Below, piece by piece: positions 1-13,775 of a stretch of DNA of 64,000 bases; positions within the stretch are counted from its first letter, which is position 1, and every line of letters starts with the position of its first letter. The stretch lies in the NCBI GenBank assembly GCA_022393335.1, contig JAJEKB010001228.1, positions 6,208 to 70,207 on the forward strand. Direction: 5' to 3'. The notes under the pieces are model-generated. The model was not told where the DNA came from. It saw nothing but the letters and a program-made list of their open reading frames with translations, and made no database searches. The position numbers and the translations under genes were made by a program. The stretch is from Macrotrachela quadricornifera (Eukaryota > Rotifera > Eurotatoria > Philodinida > Philodinidae).

Positions 1-77
1 GTGATCCATATGCTGTAACAGATATTATCGTTCGAACTGTTTGTCTTAAAGAGAAAGATCCTGAACCACAAAATTAA
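1..77 (+). CDS. C-terminal end of an unidentified gene (partial)
   Basis: From base 3 an open frame reads 24 codons (beginning DPYAVTDIIVRT) to a TAA stop at 75-77. An AATAAA-like poly(A) signal follows about 10 bases later. Codon use (AT-ending) matches the confident genes downstream. This looks like the last exon of a plus-strand gene whose body lies outside the window. The fragment is too short to name. It could be chance coding, but the correctly placed poly(A) signal argues for a real 3' end. Confidence 0.5.
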   Translation, partial: DPYAVTDIIVRTVCLKEKDPEPQN

Positions 78-3000
78 TTATTATTTAATAAATAGATTTT
101 AATTAAGAAATAAAATAGTGCGCATAGGAAAAAAAAATTAATTAATTTATTGTTGATGTCATTTGCAATCAGTTATGCTTTTGTAACTCTTAATTAATTG
201 ATTTGTTTTTTCTTTGTTTAAAGTGGTTTTTATGTGAGTTGTATTTGTTTTATGAGTATACATTCATTGAGACAGAAGTATTTGAGAAAATTGATTTTTC
301 TCTTCGGGTAATGTATAACTGAATTCATATTTTGTATTTATTTTATCGAAAATATTTCTGTATCTTTTTCCATTCTCATTTCATTTTATTTTAAATAAAT
401 AAATTTCTTATTAATATCTGTTTGACATGAACTGATTTAAACCCTTTTTGTTTTTACAGATTGACCTTACAACGAAAATAAAAAAAAATCATATATCCAA
501 GAGATATACTAAAAATTGTTTGACATTCACTAGCAATGTTAGAAAAATAAAAGAAACTCTTTATTTCGAAGAGCTAATTAAATAATATTTACAATACTAT
601 AAAACAACTTTGAATAATCAAGAAATTATTGTACCAAATATCACAGATTAAACTTAATTCGCTTGAAACATTTTATATTTTACCTAGAATCGATTTTTTA
701 AATCATCTACATATTAAACTGAAAGTTTTACTTCTGAAATTGCAAGAAATCTAAAAAATAAAATATAAATATATACATCGGAAATATCAAAGATAGAGAT
801 GACTCAATGAAAACAATGTATATTAGATGTTCAATAAATCACTAGATAAATAAAGTGAAACAGTAGGTATATCATTTGTTCTTCGCATGTATGTTACAAG
901 GAAATATTCTCAACTGGCAAATGGCTTTTCGTATGAGACTATTGCCAATCGATAGATCTTAGTATGTGATGAGAAAGTCTATTTGAGTTTGGCTTTTCAG
1001 TGTTTTTTTGTCGAGTTATGGTCATTTTACTTGATTATTCCCATATAATTTGATCATTTCTGGAGAATGAATCATGAAATTTCGAGCTGAAATTTCATCT
1101 ATGGTTGGACTTAACTCGTGATAAGAAATATTGTTAAAAATAAACATTTTTTTAACATGTAAATATCTCATTTAGGATACGTTGGTTTTAGCTCACTCTT
1201 TGAAAAGTTTCTGATATGTAGAAGCTGTAACTACAGATGAAAGTTCAGCTTAAAAGTTCACCATTCAACCGTCCAGAAATCATAAGATCATATAGCAAAA
1301 ATTGAGTAAAATGGTCATTTCACAACAAGAGACGATCAGAAAACTAAACTTAAATAAACTTTCTTCGCTACCCACTAAGGCCGATCGAACAGCAATAATC
1401 TCATGCGAAACACAATTTGAAATTTCGAGACAAATTGTGTCATGAAAAGTTCTACAAAAAATGTTGAAACAAATCTCTACTAACATATTCTGATAAGTTT
1501 CCTAATAATCAAGATGAAACACCTACATATTAGTGCTACTTTCCATCGTATTTAAAATAATCGAAACGTTTAGAAGACTTTTTATTATTTTACAATAGAA
1601 GTTTGATCATACAGCTTTTATAGAACTTTTGACGGGATACCTTTTGATAAAAATATCAAGATTTTATCCTTTTCCAAAGCGAAAATATACGCAAAAAAAG
1701 TGTACAAATATTTTGGAACATATAATATATTGTTTTTTCAAGGTAATTATCATACTTGACAATAGTTTTTCTTAATATTACTCATATACGTATGAACTTT
1801 CAACATTCGTTTATTAATAGTCCAAATTTCAGTCTAAATATGCCAAAGACATTTCATTGTTTGGTTATTTACTAGATATTCTATACATGTACATATTGTG
1901 TTTTTTCGAATCATTTCTATTTTTAGTGTACACTCAATATAATGGCATCAACTAAAGCATGATGAAATATTATGGAAATAAATAGCACCATTTGGTCTAT
2001 CAGTGTATATAGAGAGAAAGAATTTCCTCGAACTTCTTATAGTGTTATATAGAATCGGCATCATTATATCTGACATGCCCTAAGTAATTCATTTGACATA
2101 TAATCTATGTCATATTGATTGTCAAGAGTAATTTCCTTTAAGTTTGTCATGTGTTGCACAACTCATCGGATTAGTTATAAAATAATTTTTAAAAATTTTA
2201 TTTTCTATAGATTTTCAATAGAAAGGAACAAAAACATTTCTTGTTTCTTTTTTCACACTTTGAAATATTTTTATTATGTTATCTAATACAAGAAAGATAT
2301 CATGTCTTCATCATATTCTCAAAAATTCGCTTTTCTCTTTCTATATTATCCTATACATAAATACTGGTATTATTCAGTAAAATTTTTTTAACATATATCC
2401 TGCACTTCATAACCTTGTCAATTGGATTTTTTAATATATATACTTCAATAATTTTTTCTTCTTGATAAAATAATTAGAATCAACTATATTCATAAAAGAA
2501 ATAGATGATGCATGCCTATTTTTTTTATTTCCGTTTGTCCTTGATGTGTGTCACTCTGTAGAATTGATGTAGTTCTTTCCTAGAGAGATGTATTATTCGT
2601 TTCTATAACTATATATATATATATAATCATTTTCTTTTTCTATTGAAAATTTGCAATTATTTTAATCTAGAATATTTTATTTATCATGTCAACTAATATT
2701 AAAATGTAAAAACTTAAGTTGCATGAATAGAAAACTGTTTAAATCAGAAATGATACATTTATTCTCTAACATTATCACATTTTTTGCTTAATCAAGCATA
2801 AATTCAAATAATATCTTGTATATATATTCTAGGTGTAAGTAACATAGTATTATTGAATATTTTTCTTACTAAGCAGTTTATAAAAAGAAAATCTTACACG
2901 ATTAAAAAAGAAAGATATATTATAAAAGATAAAATATAGAAAAATTTAGTTATTTAACTGATGAAAAAATAGTATTTTATTTGAATAGATCATTTTTAAT

Positions 3001-4713
3001 ATTGGTTATGTTTAATTATAATTCAAGAGTTATAAATAGTTAATTATGATGCATGACTTTCTTCTTCTTTTTTTTTGTATACGTCTGATTTACACAATAT
3101 AATTGATTATTAGTACATCTACTGGTGCATTTTATTCATCTAATTGAAAAATAACGTAGAAAAAAAAAGAAGAAGAATTTGAAAGTATAAGAAAGACATA
3201 TAATAATAAAAATGATTTATGTTCTTATCACATAAAAAAAAAGATTAAACTTCAAAGATTATATCAAGAATCAAATGTTGCTCAATATTATTTCGATAAA
3301 CGTCATATGGCATGTATCACAAAAAAAAAGAAGTTGATAAAAAAAAAAAAAAAGATAATTCATTATATGAATAAATTATAAAAGGAAACATTTCATCGTC
3401 TATCATGAGTAGAGATATGCATTGAACGTAATGTCTCTCATCGATTTTTCTTTATCTATCGTATTTATCATCACCATTGCTTTCACATAAGACATTTGTC
3501 CAAATTAGATCTCGCAATATAGATGAGTAAAAGGGTGTGTTGTGTTCATCATTATTTATCGTTTACGCTTGTATATATATATGATTTGTTGGTGAGCGTT
3601 AAATAAGCTTCGTCATTATTTATTCGAACAACATTCGATAGTGTATATGTCTGTCTAATAGTAATAATTACTATATAGCAGGTCTTGTTTTTTCTCTTTC
3701 GAACATAAATTATCCTTTTAGATTTCTTGGTAAAATCGAAAAGTGGGTAAAATATGATCGATAAGATTCTTTTTCTTTTTCTCTTTACTAACTTCATCGA
3801 ATAGATTTATCGACTTATGAGTATATTATTAAGTTTTACTTATCGTACATATATATGTATATGAAAAACTATGTGACGACATATTGTGCAACTGATGGTC
3901 TTCATTTTTGTGTCAGTCGGAAGTTAATAGGACATGGCAGTTAATGTCTAGACGGAAATAAGCGAAGATTCTTTAATTCTCCTTTGGAGATTATTATTAA
4001 CGTTATCAAGCATATTTTATATGCTTGATGTTGTGACTAAGAAGAGACAAGCACTCATTTTGTCCGATGCCGTTAGCAAAAAAAAAAAAGAGCCCATAAA
4101 AATGGCAATACGACATCCCTGTGGAGAGAAAAAAATCTAAGAGAGACAGAACGAGGAAAAGAGAAAAATGAGAGAAAGAAGAAAACAACAGCAGATTGAA
4201 GCAGTTGATGTAATACGTGCTTATGGATGAATAAGAAAGACAGTGAGGAAAAAATGTGATAGTAGATTAGAGACATGAAGGGAGAAATATGACTCTGTCA
4301 TACATAACTGCGTGATGAGTAGTAGGTCATTTATTGATATTATAGAAATAACAACAACAAATCCCTGCTGTTCATTTATCTTGTTTCATATTAATGTTAG
4401 TCATTTGTATAATTTGTAATCTGTTCCTTTCTTATTCTTTTTTTCCTCATATACAGTTGGATCACTATGTATTGATTGAAGTTAATAATGACTGATCTTT
4501 ATTTATTTACCAATAGAGAATATATCGGATGATCTGGTTTTTTTTCTTCTCTTTTGTATGCTGTTAGTTAAGATAAAACTATTGCATAGCTTAGTCGAAC
4601 AAGTAAAACGTGACAGCGATAAACGGAATACTTAGGCTTATCAAAATGATAAATAAGACAAGATTTATAGCTCATAATAGATATATAAATTGTATAAATT
4701 TTTTTTGTTTCAG
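78..4713. other. Long AT-rich intergenic region, no supported gene
   Basis: Short open frames here are A/T-rich and lack conserved motifs or splice structure. There are A-runs, a TA microsatellite near 2604-2625 and an AAG/A-rich tract near 3155-3180. Around 1075-1100 the motif AAATTTCGAGCTGAAATTTC resembles sequence near 18370, suggesting an old dispersed repeat. The last 30 bases (about 4685-4713) form a poly-T tract ending in TTTCAG, read as the acceptor of a 5' UTR intron of the hydrolase gene. Confidence 0.6.
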
Positions 4714-4741
4714 ATTTCTTCTTTTCTTTTTATTGTTTATT

Positions 4742-6046
4742 ATGGGAAACTCTTTACCTCAATTAAATTCTCAACGATCAATAAAAACATCTGAAAATAG
4801 TTCACAATATTCAACATTAAAAAAATCACGTAGTTTACGAGAATATACTCGTAGTACATCGTTACTTACTAGTTGTATTACTAATACTAATAGTCGAAGA
4901 AATATTCCATTATCAAGACCACGATCAATGGCACCAACTGATGCTGAAATAGTTGATATTCATGGCTTACATTGTGATATATCAACATTAAATTTAAATG
5001 AAGATGAAAATCAATTATTAAAACAACTTAATTATATTCATTCATGTGTACGAAAAGATAAAGGTTTATTTGGTATGTAATTATATATTTATATTTCAAA
5101 TAATAATATTTAATATTTAAATTTTTAATAAAAAGGTATGATAACAGAAAATTTACAAAGTAAACATATTTTTTCAAATGATGAACCAGAAAATACACAT
5201 GTATTAGAACAAACACCAGATGATTATAATATGGATTATCAATCAATTTATTTACAAACACCTGATGGAGAATTTATACATGCTTATTGGATTTATCAAA
5301 TAGGAGATATTAATTCAACAATAACAATTTTATATTTACATGGTGCAGGTGGAAATATTTCACATCGACTTGAAGTTTTAAGACTTTTTTATGAAAATCT
5401 TCATTGTAATATTTTAATTATTGATTATCGAGGTTAGTATATATTGACAAAAGAAACAAAAAAAAAATCTCATTAAATTTATCTAATAATTATTCAATTA
5501 TATCATCTAGGCTTTGGTAAAAGTTCGGGTTCACCATCAGAAGTTGGCCTTTATATTGATGCTCAAACAGCATATGATTATCTAATATGTAAACAAAAAA
5601 TTTTGCCAGAAAATATTATTGTTCTTGGTACAAGTCTTGGTGCATCTGTTGCTATTCAACTTGTTAGTGATCCATTAAATCGTGTTAAACTTGCTATATT
5701 TGAAAATGCTTTTATATCTGTACCTGAAATAGCAAAATATTTTTTAACATATGCTAAAAGTGTTATTGGTGTAACAAAATCTATTGGTTTTGTATATTTA
5801 TTTGATTCATTAACAAAAGTTCGACGTATAGAATGTCCATGTCTTTATTTAACAGGTTTACTTGATCCTATTATTCCAACATGGATGTCAAATACTTTAT
5901 ATAATGAAACACGTTTATCAAGTAAACGTCATTTATTTGAATATCCATTTGGTAAACATAATGATTTACCAATAATGACTGATTATTTTGAAAATATACA
6001 GTCATTTATTAATGAATTATCAATAAAGAAATCTGAACAAGAATAA
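4742..6046 (+). CDS. Alpha/beta hydrolase, BEM46/ABHD13-like serine hydrolase
   Basis: Three exons, 4742-5072, 5136-5432 and 5511-6046 (TAA), give 387 residues; the splice phases join exactly. Residues 1-110 are polar and Ser/Thr-rich with no similarity I recognise. The hydrolase domain follows: HGAGGN oxyanion-hole motif at 179-184, nucleophile elbow GTSLG with Ser251, acid Asp328 in GLLDP, and His359 in GKHND. This is a complete Ser-Asp-His triad with the order and spacing of the BEM46/ABHD13 branch, whose members are predicted lipid or acyl-protein hydrolases. Vertebrate ABHD13 has an N-terminal membrane anchor. Here the start MGNS has no following membrane helix, so location is uncertain; the hydrophobic codons just upstream lie across a UTR splice acceptor (TTTCAG at 4708-4713). 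The substrate cannot be deduced. Confidence 0.9.
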
Positions 6047-9020
6047 TCGGTGCTTAGATAATAAAATTTATTCTTCTGTTGTCTCATGTATATTTTATGT
6101 GTTCATAATAATAAGAAAATGTGTGTCATTAATTGATTTGAAATTTTGTAAAAAAAAAAGACAAAATATCAAATAAATATCTATGCTTTTTGCTTATTAG
6201 ATCATTTGAAAGGAAAAATATGCTTTAAATATTGTAATATGACAAATAGTCTAAATACTACATCAGTATGTTTACATTATCATTGAGCTTATTATGTAAG
6301 ATATTTTTCTTAAAGAATAAACATCTTGATGAAAATTATTCGATTACATTCTATTGAATAATACTGATAAGATTACGTCAATCAATTTTCGAAATTTTGT
6401 GTTTACACTAATTAAATGATATTTGAATTCTAGTTGACTGTGATATGTAATGCGGAATTTTCAATGTCGATTATCAATAAATAGACATTATATGTCATTC
6501 ATTACCACTGGAAATATAATACTGCACTAATTTCAAATTAAATCGATATGCTGTTAATTCATCAATCACAGTATCTATTGTACAACTAAAATATAGTGTA
6601 CATGTATCACCCAGTGTTTAAATCGATTGTTCTAAGCACATATATTTCAAAAAAAAGTTCTTACAGACTATATTCTCATAATTCCTATTTTGAATTTTTT
6701 GATTTAGAATAATTTACAATATATTACTTCAAGTATATATCGCTATCAGCACTTATGAAATGATTTCAACGAAACATATTCATCATTTTAATATTAATGT
6801 AAGTATGTGCTTGTGATGTGCAGTTTACGACAAATATAGCTTCTTTAAAAAAGAAATTCATCTTGAGTTTTACTGACAAGATTATACACACTTCAAACAG
6901 GAAAATGAAAAAAATTCAAATTGAAAAATCAACTAATTTTCTTTTTAAAATATTTTATTGTCTCAAGATTACATAAAATATTAATTCAATCCATATTATA
7001 TGAAACTATTATATTTTGATGCAGCATAAAACGTTGAATCTTTTAATAATAAATTCGATTTATCGAGGACGTAATTAGCCTTCAAACCAATCATTTATGT
7101 GAGAGGTGTTTTATAAAGAGAAAACAGCATATTTGGTGAAAACATGTTCAGCATTAATTCGATTGAAAATCAATGAAATCTTCGACTATCTAGACTCTAT
7201 TTATACTAGTTCGAAAGTATTTTTCACGAACTACAAAATCGTATAATTGGCAACTCTCTATTTTCTTGGTCAAAAGAAATCTTCTGGATGGATATTTTGG
7301 AAAACAGTCGAGTAACGTTTATTTTGAGGCTATGGAAACACATAGTGGGACTTCCGACTCCGTAGAAGTACACTGATGCCCAACTTTGTTTATATTGGAT
7401 CGATAGCGTGTTCCCCAGGCTGCAAAATAGTATATCTCTGAAGTATTAAATTTGTTCTTCAAAAGAATTCCAACAAGAAATGTTCTATGGAATAGGTCAA
7501 AATAGTACCTTTTCAGTCTGAAAAGGTACTATTTTGATAACATCTTTTACCATGTGAAAAATAAGCTGTCTATTGTTTCTGTAAGTTGCTGTGTGAAAGG
7601 TACTGTGAAGTGAGCTTCATGAAATTAAAGATCCACCAAGATATCTAAGTTTCCACAGGCATCATAATTCGAAATAAATTGGAGAATAAAATGTCTGAAT
7701 ATTATTAGTTTTATGACGAGTTGATATGCCGGTTTTTTCTGATTGAAGCTATATGTTTACGTGGATATCCTGTTTGGTTAAGATGGATGACAGTTTTCAA
7801 AAATGGGAGAATCATTTATGAGAGAAGTAATAGTAATATAAACGATGAAGAATCAATGTTACCACTTACATCCATTTTCACTGTCCTTGAAGGCACTACC
7901 GTAATCATCATTATTTTGAATGACTTCTCTCTACGGAATGCAAACTTGGACATAAAGTAGCAGTTGACTAACCAAAAGAGGATGGTTGGAATAATTGCTT
8001 TCACCACAAGAAACATCAACAATTTGTCTTAAGGATTTTTTACATTAACAAAATGAAGAGTTAAGAGATACGTCATTTTGTAGCACACAAAAAAATGCTA
8101 TCAAATCGAAAATAAGAGAGTCGGCCACCAACCTAATTTAATGGAAAACAAGGTTCAATAGTATCATGCATGCTCAGGGTTTTCTACGAAAAATAATGTT
8201 TTACGAGTTTTGTTATCAGATAGATGAAGTGACACGTTTTGATTATATTTAAGGAAAGCTTTTCAAATGTTTTTGTCAGCGGGAAGCACACTTGACAAAC
8301 ATATGAAGATAAATCAACTTGATCAGCTAAAAATATTTTGTTTATCAAATGGGAATGCTTCATAAATATATTTTGAAAATAAATGTTCTTAGCGTAGTAT
8401 TTCTCCTTATCTAATAATTTTGTCTTAAGGATGAATAATATTATAAAATAAGTCACTTCTTTTCGAAACGACTATCATCTCAACGATTCGATAGAATTTA
8501 ATCTGATTACAGTTCATTATTTCAATAAATGGTCTATATACTGCTTTTCCACGAAGAGCGATTCAGATTTCTGTTCTAGTCTAGTGCCAAGAAATAAGCC
8601 GAATACCTTTGTACATCGATACAAACGACATCTGGTTTGATTGCTTTGAATGCCATTAGTCCTTTTATAAAATATTACCTTATCTTCCATCGTATACCAT
8701 CTCTTGACAGTTATAATTCAGTCTCATGTTGATTTTTTTTTTCGTTTTTATGTTAACTTATAAACGAAAAAAAAATATATGAAGTAGATTCGAATCAAGA
8801 GCCTTTATTTTCATACCATCAAAACAATACACATTTCTATATGGTGTCGATTTGCCATGCAATGACATGTAATTTCATCAGATTTAAATGATATAGAGCA
8901 GCTACTGTAATTTTTGCTTTCATCATTTTTTTTGCTATTTACTGAAGGCAAACGAATTGGTCTGTCATCATAAACTTAGAAATAATTGTCTTACATCATA
9001 CCTTTATATTTGGAATACAG
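6047..9020. other. Intergenic region with one long perfect palindrome
   Basis: The hydrolase 3' end and poly(A) region lie in the first ~130 bases. The rest is AT-rich with no supported gene. The open frame at 7721-7960 has a GYPVWLRW stretch and ordinary composition, but no domain, splice support or conserved partner, so it is not called. A perfect inverted repeat sits at 7497-7537. Confidence 0.5.
7497..7537. repeat. 41-bp perfect palindrome, 20-bp arms around one base
   Basis: The left arm 7497-7516 (TCAAAATAGTACCTTTTCAG) is followed by a single T at 7517. Its exact reverse complement occupies 7518-7537. Chance is unlikely at this arm length. It may be the core of a foldback element or a strong cruciform/hairpin. 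No transposon ends were recognised around it. Confidence 0.85.
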
Positions 9021-9028
9021 TATATAAG
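9021..9028 (+). promoter_or_regulatory. Candidate TATA box of the glycyl-tRNA synthetase gene
   Basis: TATATAAG lies 73 bases before the ATG at 9101, which would place transcription start about 40-45 bases upstream of the start codon. The leader has no upstream ATG in that interval. This is a motif-based guess only. Confidence 0.4.
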
Positions 9029-9100
9029 AAGCTAAAATTAACTAAAATAAAAATAAAAATCTAATTCTATTCTTTCTGATCTTTGTAACAATTAAATAAT

Positions 9101-11820
9101 ATGTCTGAAGAAAAAAATATTGATCGTTCCGAAATGGAAAATTTACTAAAACGAAGATTTTTTTATGATCAAGCGTTTTCAATTTATGATGGTGTCTCTG
9201 GTCTATATGATTATGGTCCCGTGGGTTGTGCATTAAAAGCAAACATTTTAGCTCTGTGGCGTCGACATTTTATTCTAGAAGAACAAATGCTGGAGGTTGA
9301 TTGTTCTATGTTAACTCCCGAACGTGTATTCAAGTAGATTTTTCATACAATATAAAAAGCATTTGTGTTATTTTTGCTTGTAGAGCATCAGGTCATGTTG
9401 ATCGATTCGCAGATTATATGGTAAAAGATATTCAAACAGGTGAATATTTTCGAGTAGATCATCTAATTGAAGGTAAATAAGAAGTTATATTTTCATTAAA
9501 TTAGTTATTGTTTTCGTTTTATTGAAAAGGTCATCTTGAAAAATTGCTTGAAGCAAAAGATATTCCAGATGCAAGAAAAGCCGAAATTAAACAATTATTA
9601 CGAGAGGTAACTTTACGAAGAAACATTAAATGATCTAATTATTTCATTTAGGTTGGTAATATGAATGCGATAGATATGCAAAAACTTATAACACAATATA
9701 ATATAAAATCACCTAATAATAACAACGAACTTTCAGAACTTATTCCATTTAATTTAATGTTTTCAACTTCAATTGGTCCAACAGGGCAATTAAAAGGGTT
9801 AGTTTAATATTAATTAATATAATATATTTTAAAAATATTCAAATATTATTCTTAATCTAGTTATCTTCGACCAGAAACTGCTCAAGGCATGTTTGTTAAT
9901 TTTAAAAGATTATTAGAATTTAATCAAGGTCAATTACCATTTGCGGCTGCTCAAATTGGTACTGCATTTCGAAACGAAATCTCACCACGATCAGGTTTAC
10001 TTCGACTTCGGTACGTTATTGATATATTTTATAAATCATTTTAATATAAAAAATAACATCTCTAATTCCACTCTTATTCTGTTTTAAAAAAAAGGAGTTT
10101 TGGAACATGGACATATTTGCTTAGAAAGATATGAAAATGAAATTTTTCTAAGCTTTTTTTTTTCTTTCTTTAGTGAATTTACAATTGCAGAAATCGAACA
10201 TTTTGTTGATCCAATTGATAAGACTCATCCAAAATTTGAAACTGTTGCTGATCTTAAAATTCAACTATATCCAGCTATTAATCAAATAGATAATAGACCA
10301 GTTGAATTGATTCGTTTAGATGAAGCTGTTCGTTTAAAAATAATTAATAATGAAACTCTTGCTTATTTTATTGGTCGAATTTATTTATATTTTATTAAAA
10401 TTGGTATTGATAAAAATCGAATTCGTTTTCGTCAACATATGAATAATGAAATGGCTCATTATGCAAGTGATTGTTGGGATGTAGAATGTAAAATAAGTTA
10501 TGGTTGGATTGAATGTGGTGCTTGTGCTGATCGATCATGTTATGATTTAACACAACATACAAAATTTAGTGGTCAACGACTTATGGCTGAACGTAAATTA
10601 CCTATATCAAAACAAATTCAAATTAAAGAAAGAAGAATAAATGGTAAATTAATTGGTCAAATATTTCGTAAAAATACTTCAATAATAATTGAATATTTAC
10701 AAAAATTATCTGATAATGAAGCTGATATTTTACATGAAAAACTTAATGAAAAGTATTTTTAAAAAAAAATTGTTTTTTAATAGAAATAATTACTTTATTT
10801 TATTATTTCTTTAGTAATCAAAATATTATTATTGATAACAAAGAATTTACTATTACAAGACAAATGTTCATAGTTGAAACAAATGAGAAAATAGTACAAG
10901 GTAAATATTCTTAATTAATTCTAATAGATGAGCCTTTTTAACTCATTGTATAAACCTATTATCTTTGTCTTTGAAATAAATTTTTTTGTCTCGGTACAAA
11001 ATTTTAAAAAGTTTCCAACTCTACCCATCAAGATAAATAGATTTGAAAATGAATTTTAAATTGAAGAGTAGAAACCGATTCGATTGTATCAAGTCATAGA
11101 ATGGGATTAAAAAACAAGAACAAAAAATGTTCTATTTTTTCTAGTGGAAGAATATATACCATCAGTTATTGAACCAACATTTGGTATTGGTCGGATATTG
11201 TATTCTATACTAGAACATAACTTTAAAATTCGTCCTGAAGATAATCAACGAAAAGTAAATATTTTTCTTTTAGATATTTTTTAAGAACGTATCTGATTAT
11301 TTTAGTATTTTACATTATCACCTTTAATTGCGCCATATAAATGTGCTGTTTTACCACTGAGTAATAATACAGAATTTCAACCATTTGTTAAACAAATCTG
11401 TAGGTTTTTTAATTTTATTCTGTAATGATAGCTTATTTTTTTTTCAATATATTTAGCTAATCTTTTAACTCGTGATGGTATATCACATAAGATTGATACA
11501 AGTAGTAGTAATATTGGTAAACGTTATGCACGTTGTGATGAAATAGCTATACCATTTGCAATTGCAATTGATTTTGATACATTACAACAACCACATTCAG
11601 TTGCATTACGTGAATTAGATTCATTAAAACAAATTCGTATTAAAGTATATAGTTTCTTCTAGTTTTTTGAAACTTTTTAATAATTATTTATCTTTATTTT
11701 TAGATTGATGAATTAGTATCTGTTATTCAAGATCTTTCAACAGAAAAAGTAAATTGGAATGAAATATTTGCAATATATCCTCAATTTACAGAACAACAAA
11801 CTAAAAGATTAGACAGTTAA
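9101..11820 (+). CDS. GARS1: Glycyl-tRNA synthetase (class II)
   Basis: Charges tRNA-Gly with glycine. Eleven exons: 9101-9333, 9384-9472, 9530-9606, 9652-9797, 9861-10010, 10174-10752, 10815-10900, 11145-11254, 11306-11399, 11457-11644, 11704-11820. They join in phase to give 622 residues. Motif 1 region has [14 protein letters not shown], followed by [17 protein letters not shown]. Motif 2 is [10 protein letters not shown] then [14 protein letters not shown]. Further family signatures are the [11 protein letters not shown] block, [16 protein letters not shown], motif 3 [12 protein letters not shown], and the anticodon-binding domain ending in [15 protein letters not shown]. The intron 10011-10173 is open in frame but must be removed to restore [11 protein letters not shown]. 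The protein starts directly in the catalytic domain: the N-terminal WHEP helix of animal cytosolic GARS is absent. No mitochondrial presequence is visible in the annotated start, so dual targeting cannot be judged. Confidence 0.97.
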
Positions 11821-13727
11821 TAGTGAAATATATCATTCTTTTTTTTTCCATAATTAATTTTGAACTTTTTCTTTGACAATGAAATAAAAAATTGATGAAA
11901 ATAATTGAATTGAAGAAATGAATAATAAAAATAATGATTCATCTGATGCACATAGAACCCAGCTGATGCCTATATAAAAACAGAAAAAAAAAAACTAGAA
12001 TAATAAACATATCGATGTATTTTTGGTTTAGACGTACGTTTGATTAATTTTTGGAAAAGACAAAATAATATTTCTTCGTTTTTGATAAATGATTCTTATG
12101 TAATTGAATAATATATTGAAAAATAAGGTAGGATATATAGATAATTATTAATATATAATATGATATTTTTTTGTTGGATAATAAATAAATAAGGAAATTT
12201 GTAAATTTTATGGATCTATATAGACCTTGAAACCTGCTGTTTCTTCTTGAGTCAAGGACTGTTTTTTTTTTCTGCACAATTCTGCGCTTTCTCTGTTATG
12301 GTTTTTATTTATTCAAATACAACGAAAACATTTATAAAAAAATATTTTCAGATATCAATTTGTTTTTAAGCCAAAACTTTATCTATCTTGCAGGTCGTAG
12401 TAAACTATGTCTATTATAAAAAAGGTTTGTACTTATAATCTATTTTTAAACAGATCGAATGTTTGGCATAATGAGTATTAATGTTGGAATAAAATTGCAA
12501 ATGTTTCATAATTGTAGTTTATCATGATAATATATTTATTTTTCATTTTCTTCTCATACTAAGAACATGTACCTAGAAGTATCACATATTGCTAAAAGAA
12601 AAAAACAAAAATAGAAATCTTTTATATATACAAAATATCTCAATTAACATAATTCATCATTAATATATGAAAAATATCTTAATATTAATATCGGTAAAGA
12701 CTTCAGAATAGGAAGAAATATGAATATATTATCATAATAAGCTACAATTACATTACAACATTAAAACACATTATGCTAAAAGTTTCCGCTCATAATTTCA
12801 TATGAGCAGAACTATACGTGAGGAAAATCTTAACTGATTCAAATTTTTTCTAAAGAGCTGTGTAGAATATTCAAAAATAATTCAGTATTAATAATGACTT
12901 TAAGTATGATAGATACATCGTTCACAAAATGTTAAAGAATATAGTAGTTTTGTAGTCTAACTTTAGTCATCTATAATTAATCATATAGAATACTATGCAC
13001 TGTAAATTTAAAATATTAATAGTGTCTGTTATTTATCCAAGTGCGATTCGATTATTTGTGATCATCCAACTTCTGAGAGTTTCAACAGTTATATTATTTA
13101 AATTTATAACAATCAAACTTGACTATATATTCATAAGTATTAAATGAAGTATAGCCTCTCAGAGAGAAAAAAATCTAATCGCTGGATGATGCTCAAAATT
13201 TTTTTAATTTTCTGTTAGTGTATAAACAGCGATATAAAATGTGTTCTAATATTTATATATATATGTGTAATTCAACTTAGCTTATAATGTTTATAGAGAG
13301 AAGATTGTACAAAGTATTAATACAAATATCGTAATACCTCTTCCTTTATATGAAATTATATTAGCAACGATTTCAGATTGATTCCTAGAGGTAAAATAAT
13401 ACTTTATGTTTTAATCGTTTGCAATAGGAAATGTTTTACATAAAAAAAAAAGGAAATCTATCATAATAAAAACTTTTCTCAGATTTTATGCAAGGAATAA
13501 ATACATTGAGCGGTTTCAATAACTCTTTTACACACTCGTGAAGTACACTAAAAAAAGCTTTCAAGAAAATCGAGCAATAAAAATCGAATAAATATTCATG
13601 ACATATAAAGAGTATCATTAAAGATGAAAGAATCATTATTGTATTCAACATTTTTTCTTTTCCTTCATATAATAGAACGATATTTTGATATAACAAATGT
13701 CATTCATTTTTTATTGAATTATTCTAG
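11821..13727. other. Intergenic region
   Basis: Contains the 3' end of glycyl-tRNA synthetase and AT-rich sequence without a convincing gene. A T-rich tract ending ATTCTAG at 13721-13727 is a likely splice acceptor for the next gene, so part of this region may be its first intron; I could not find the upstream exon. Confidence 0.5.
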
Positions 13728-13775
13728 AAATTAACATTGATCAACAATAAAAATAAACGATTAGAATCATCACAA

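Noticed and set aside
4610..4741. 44 codons in frame upstream of the hydrolase ATG, including a hydrophobic stretch
   Set aside because: It crosses a poly-T tract ending in TTTCAG, a splice acceptor, and has no ATG start at 4610 (GTG). It is non-coding leader.
7721..7960. 79-codon frame in the intergenic region
   Set aside because: No domain, no splice context, poor coding composition at the end; could be a chance frame or very old relic.
10100..10173. Open frame upstream of glycyl-tRNA synthetase exon 6 with its own ATG
   Set aside because: It is in frame, but only removal of 10011-10173 restores the conserved [11 protein letters not shown] motif; the stretch is intronic.
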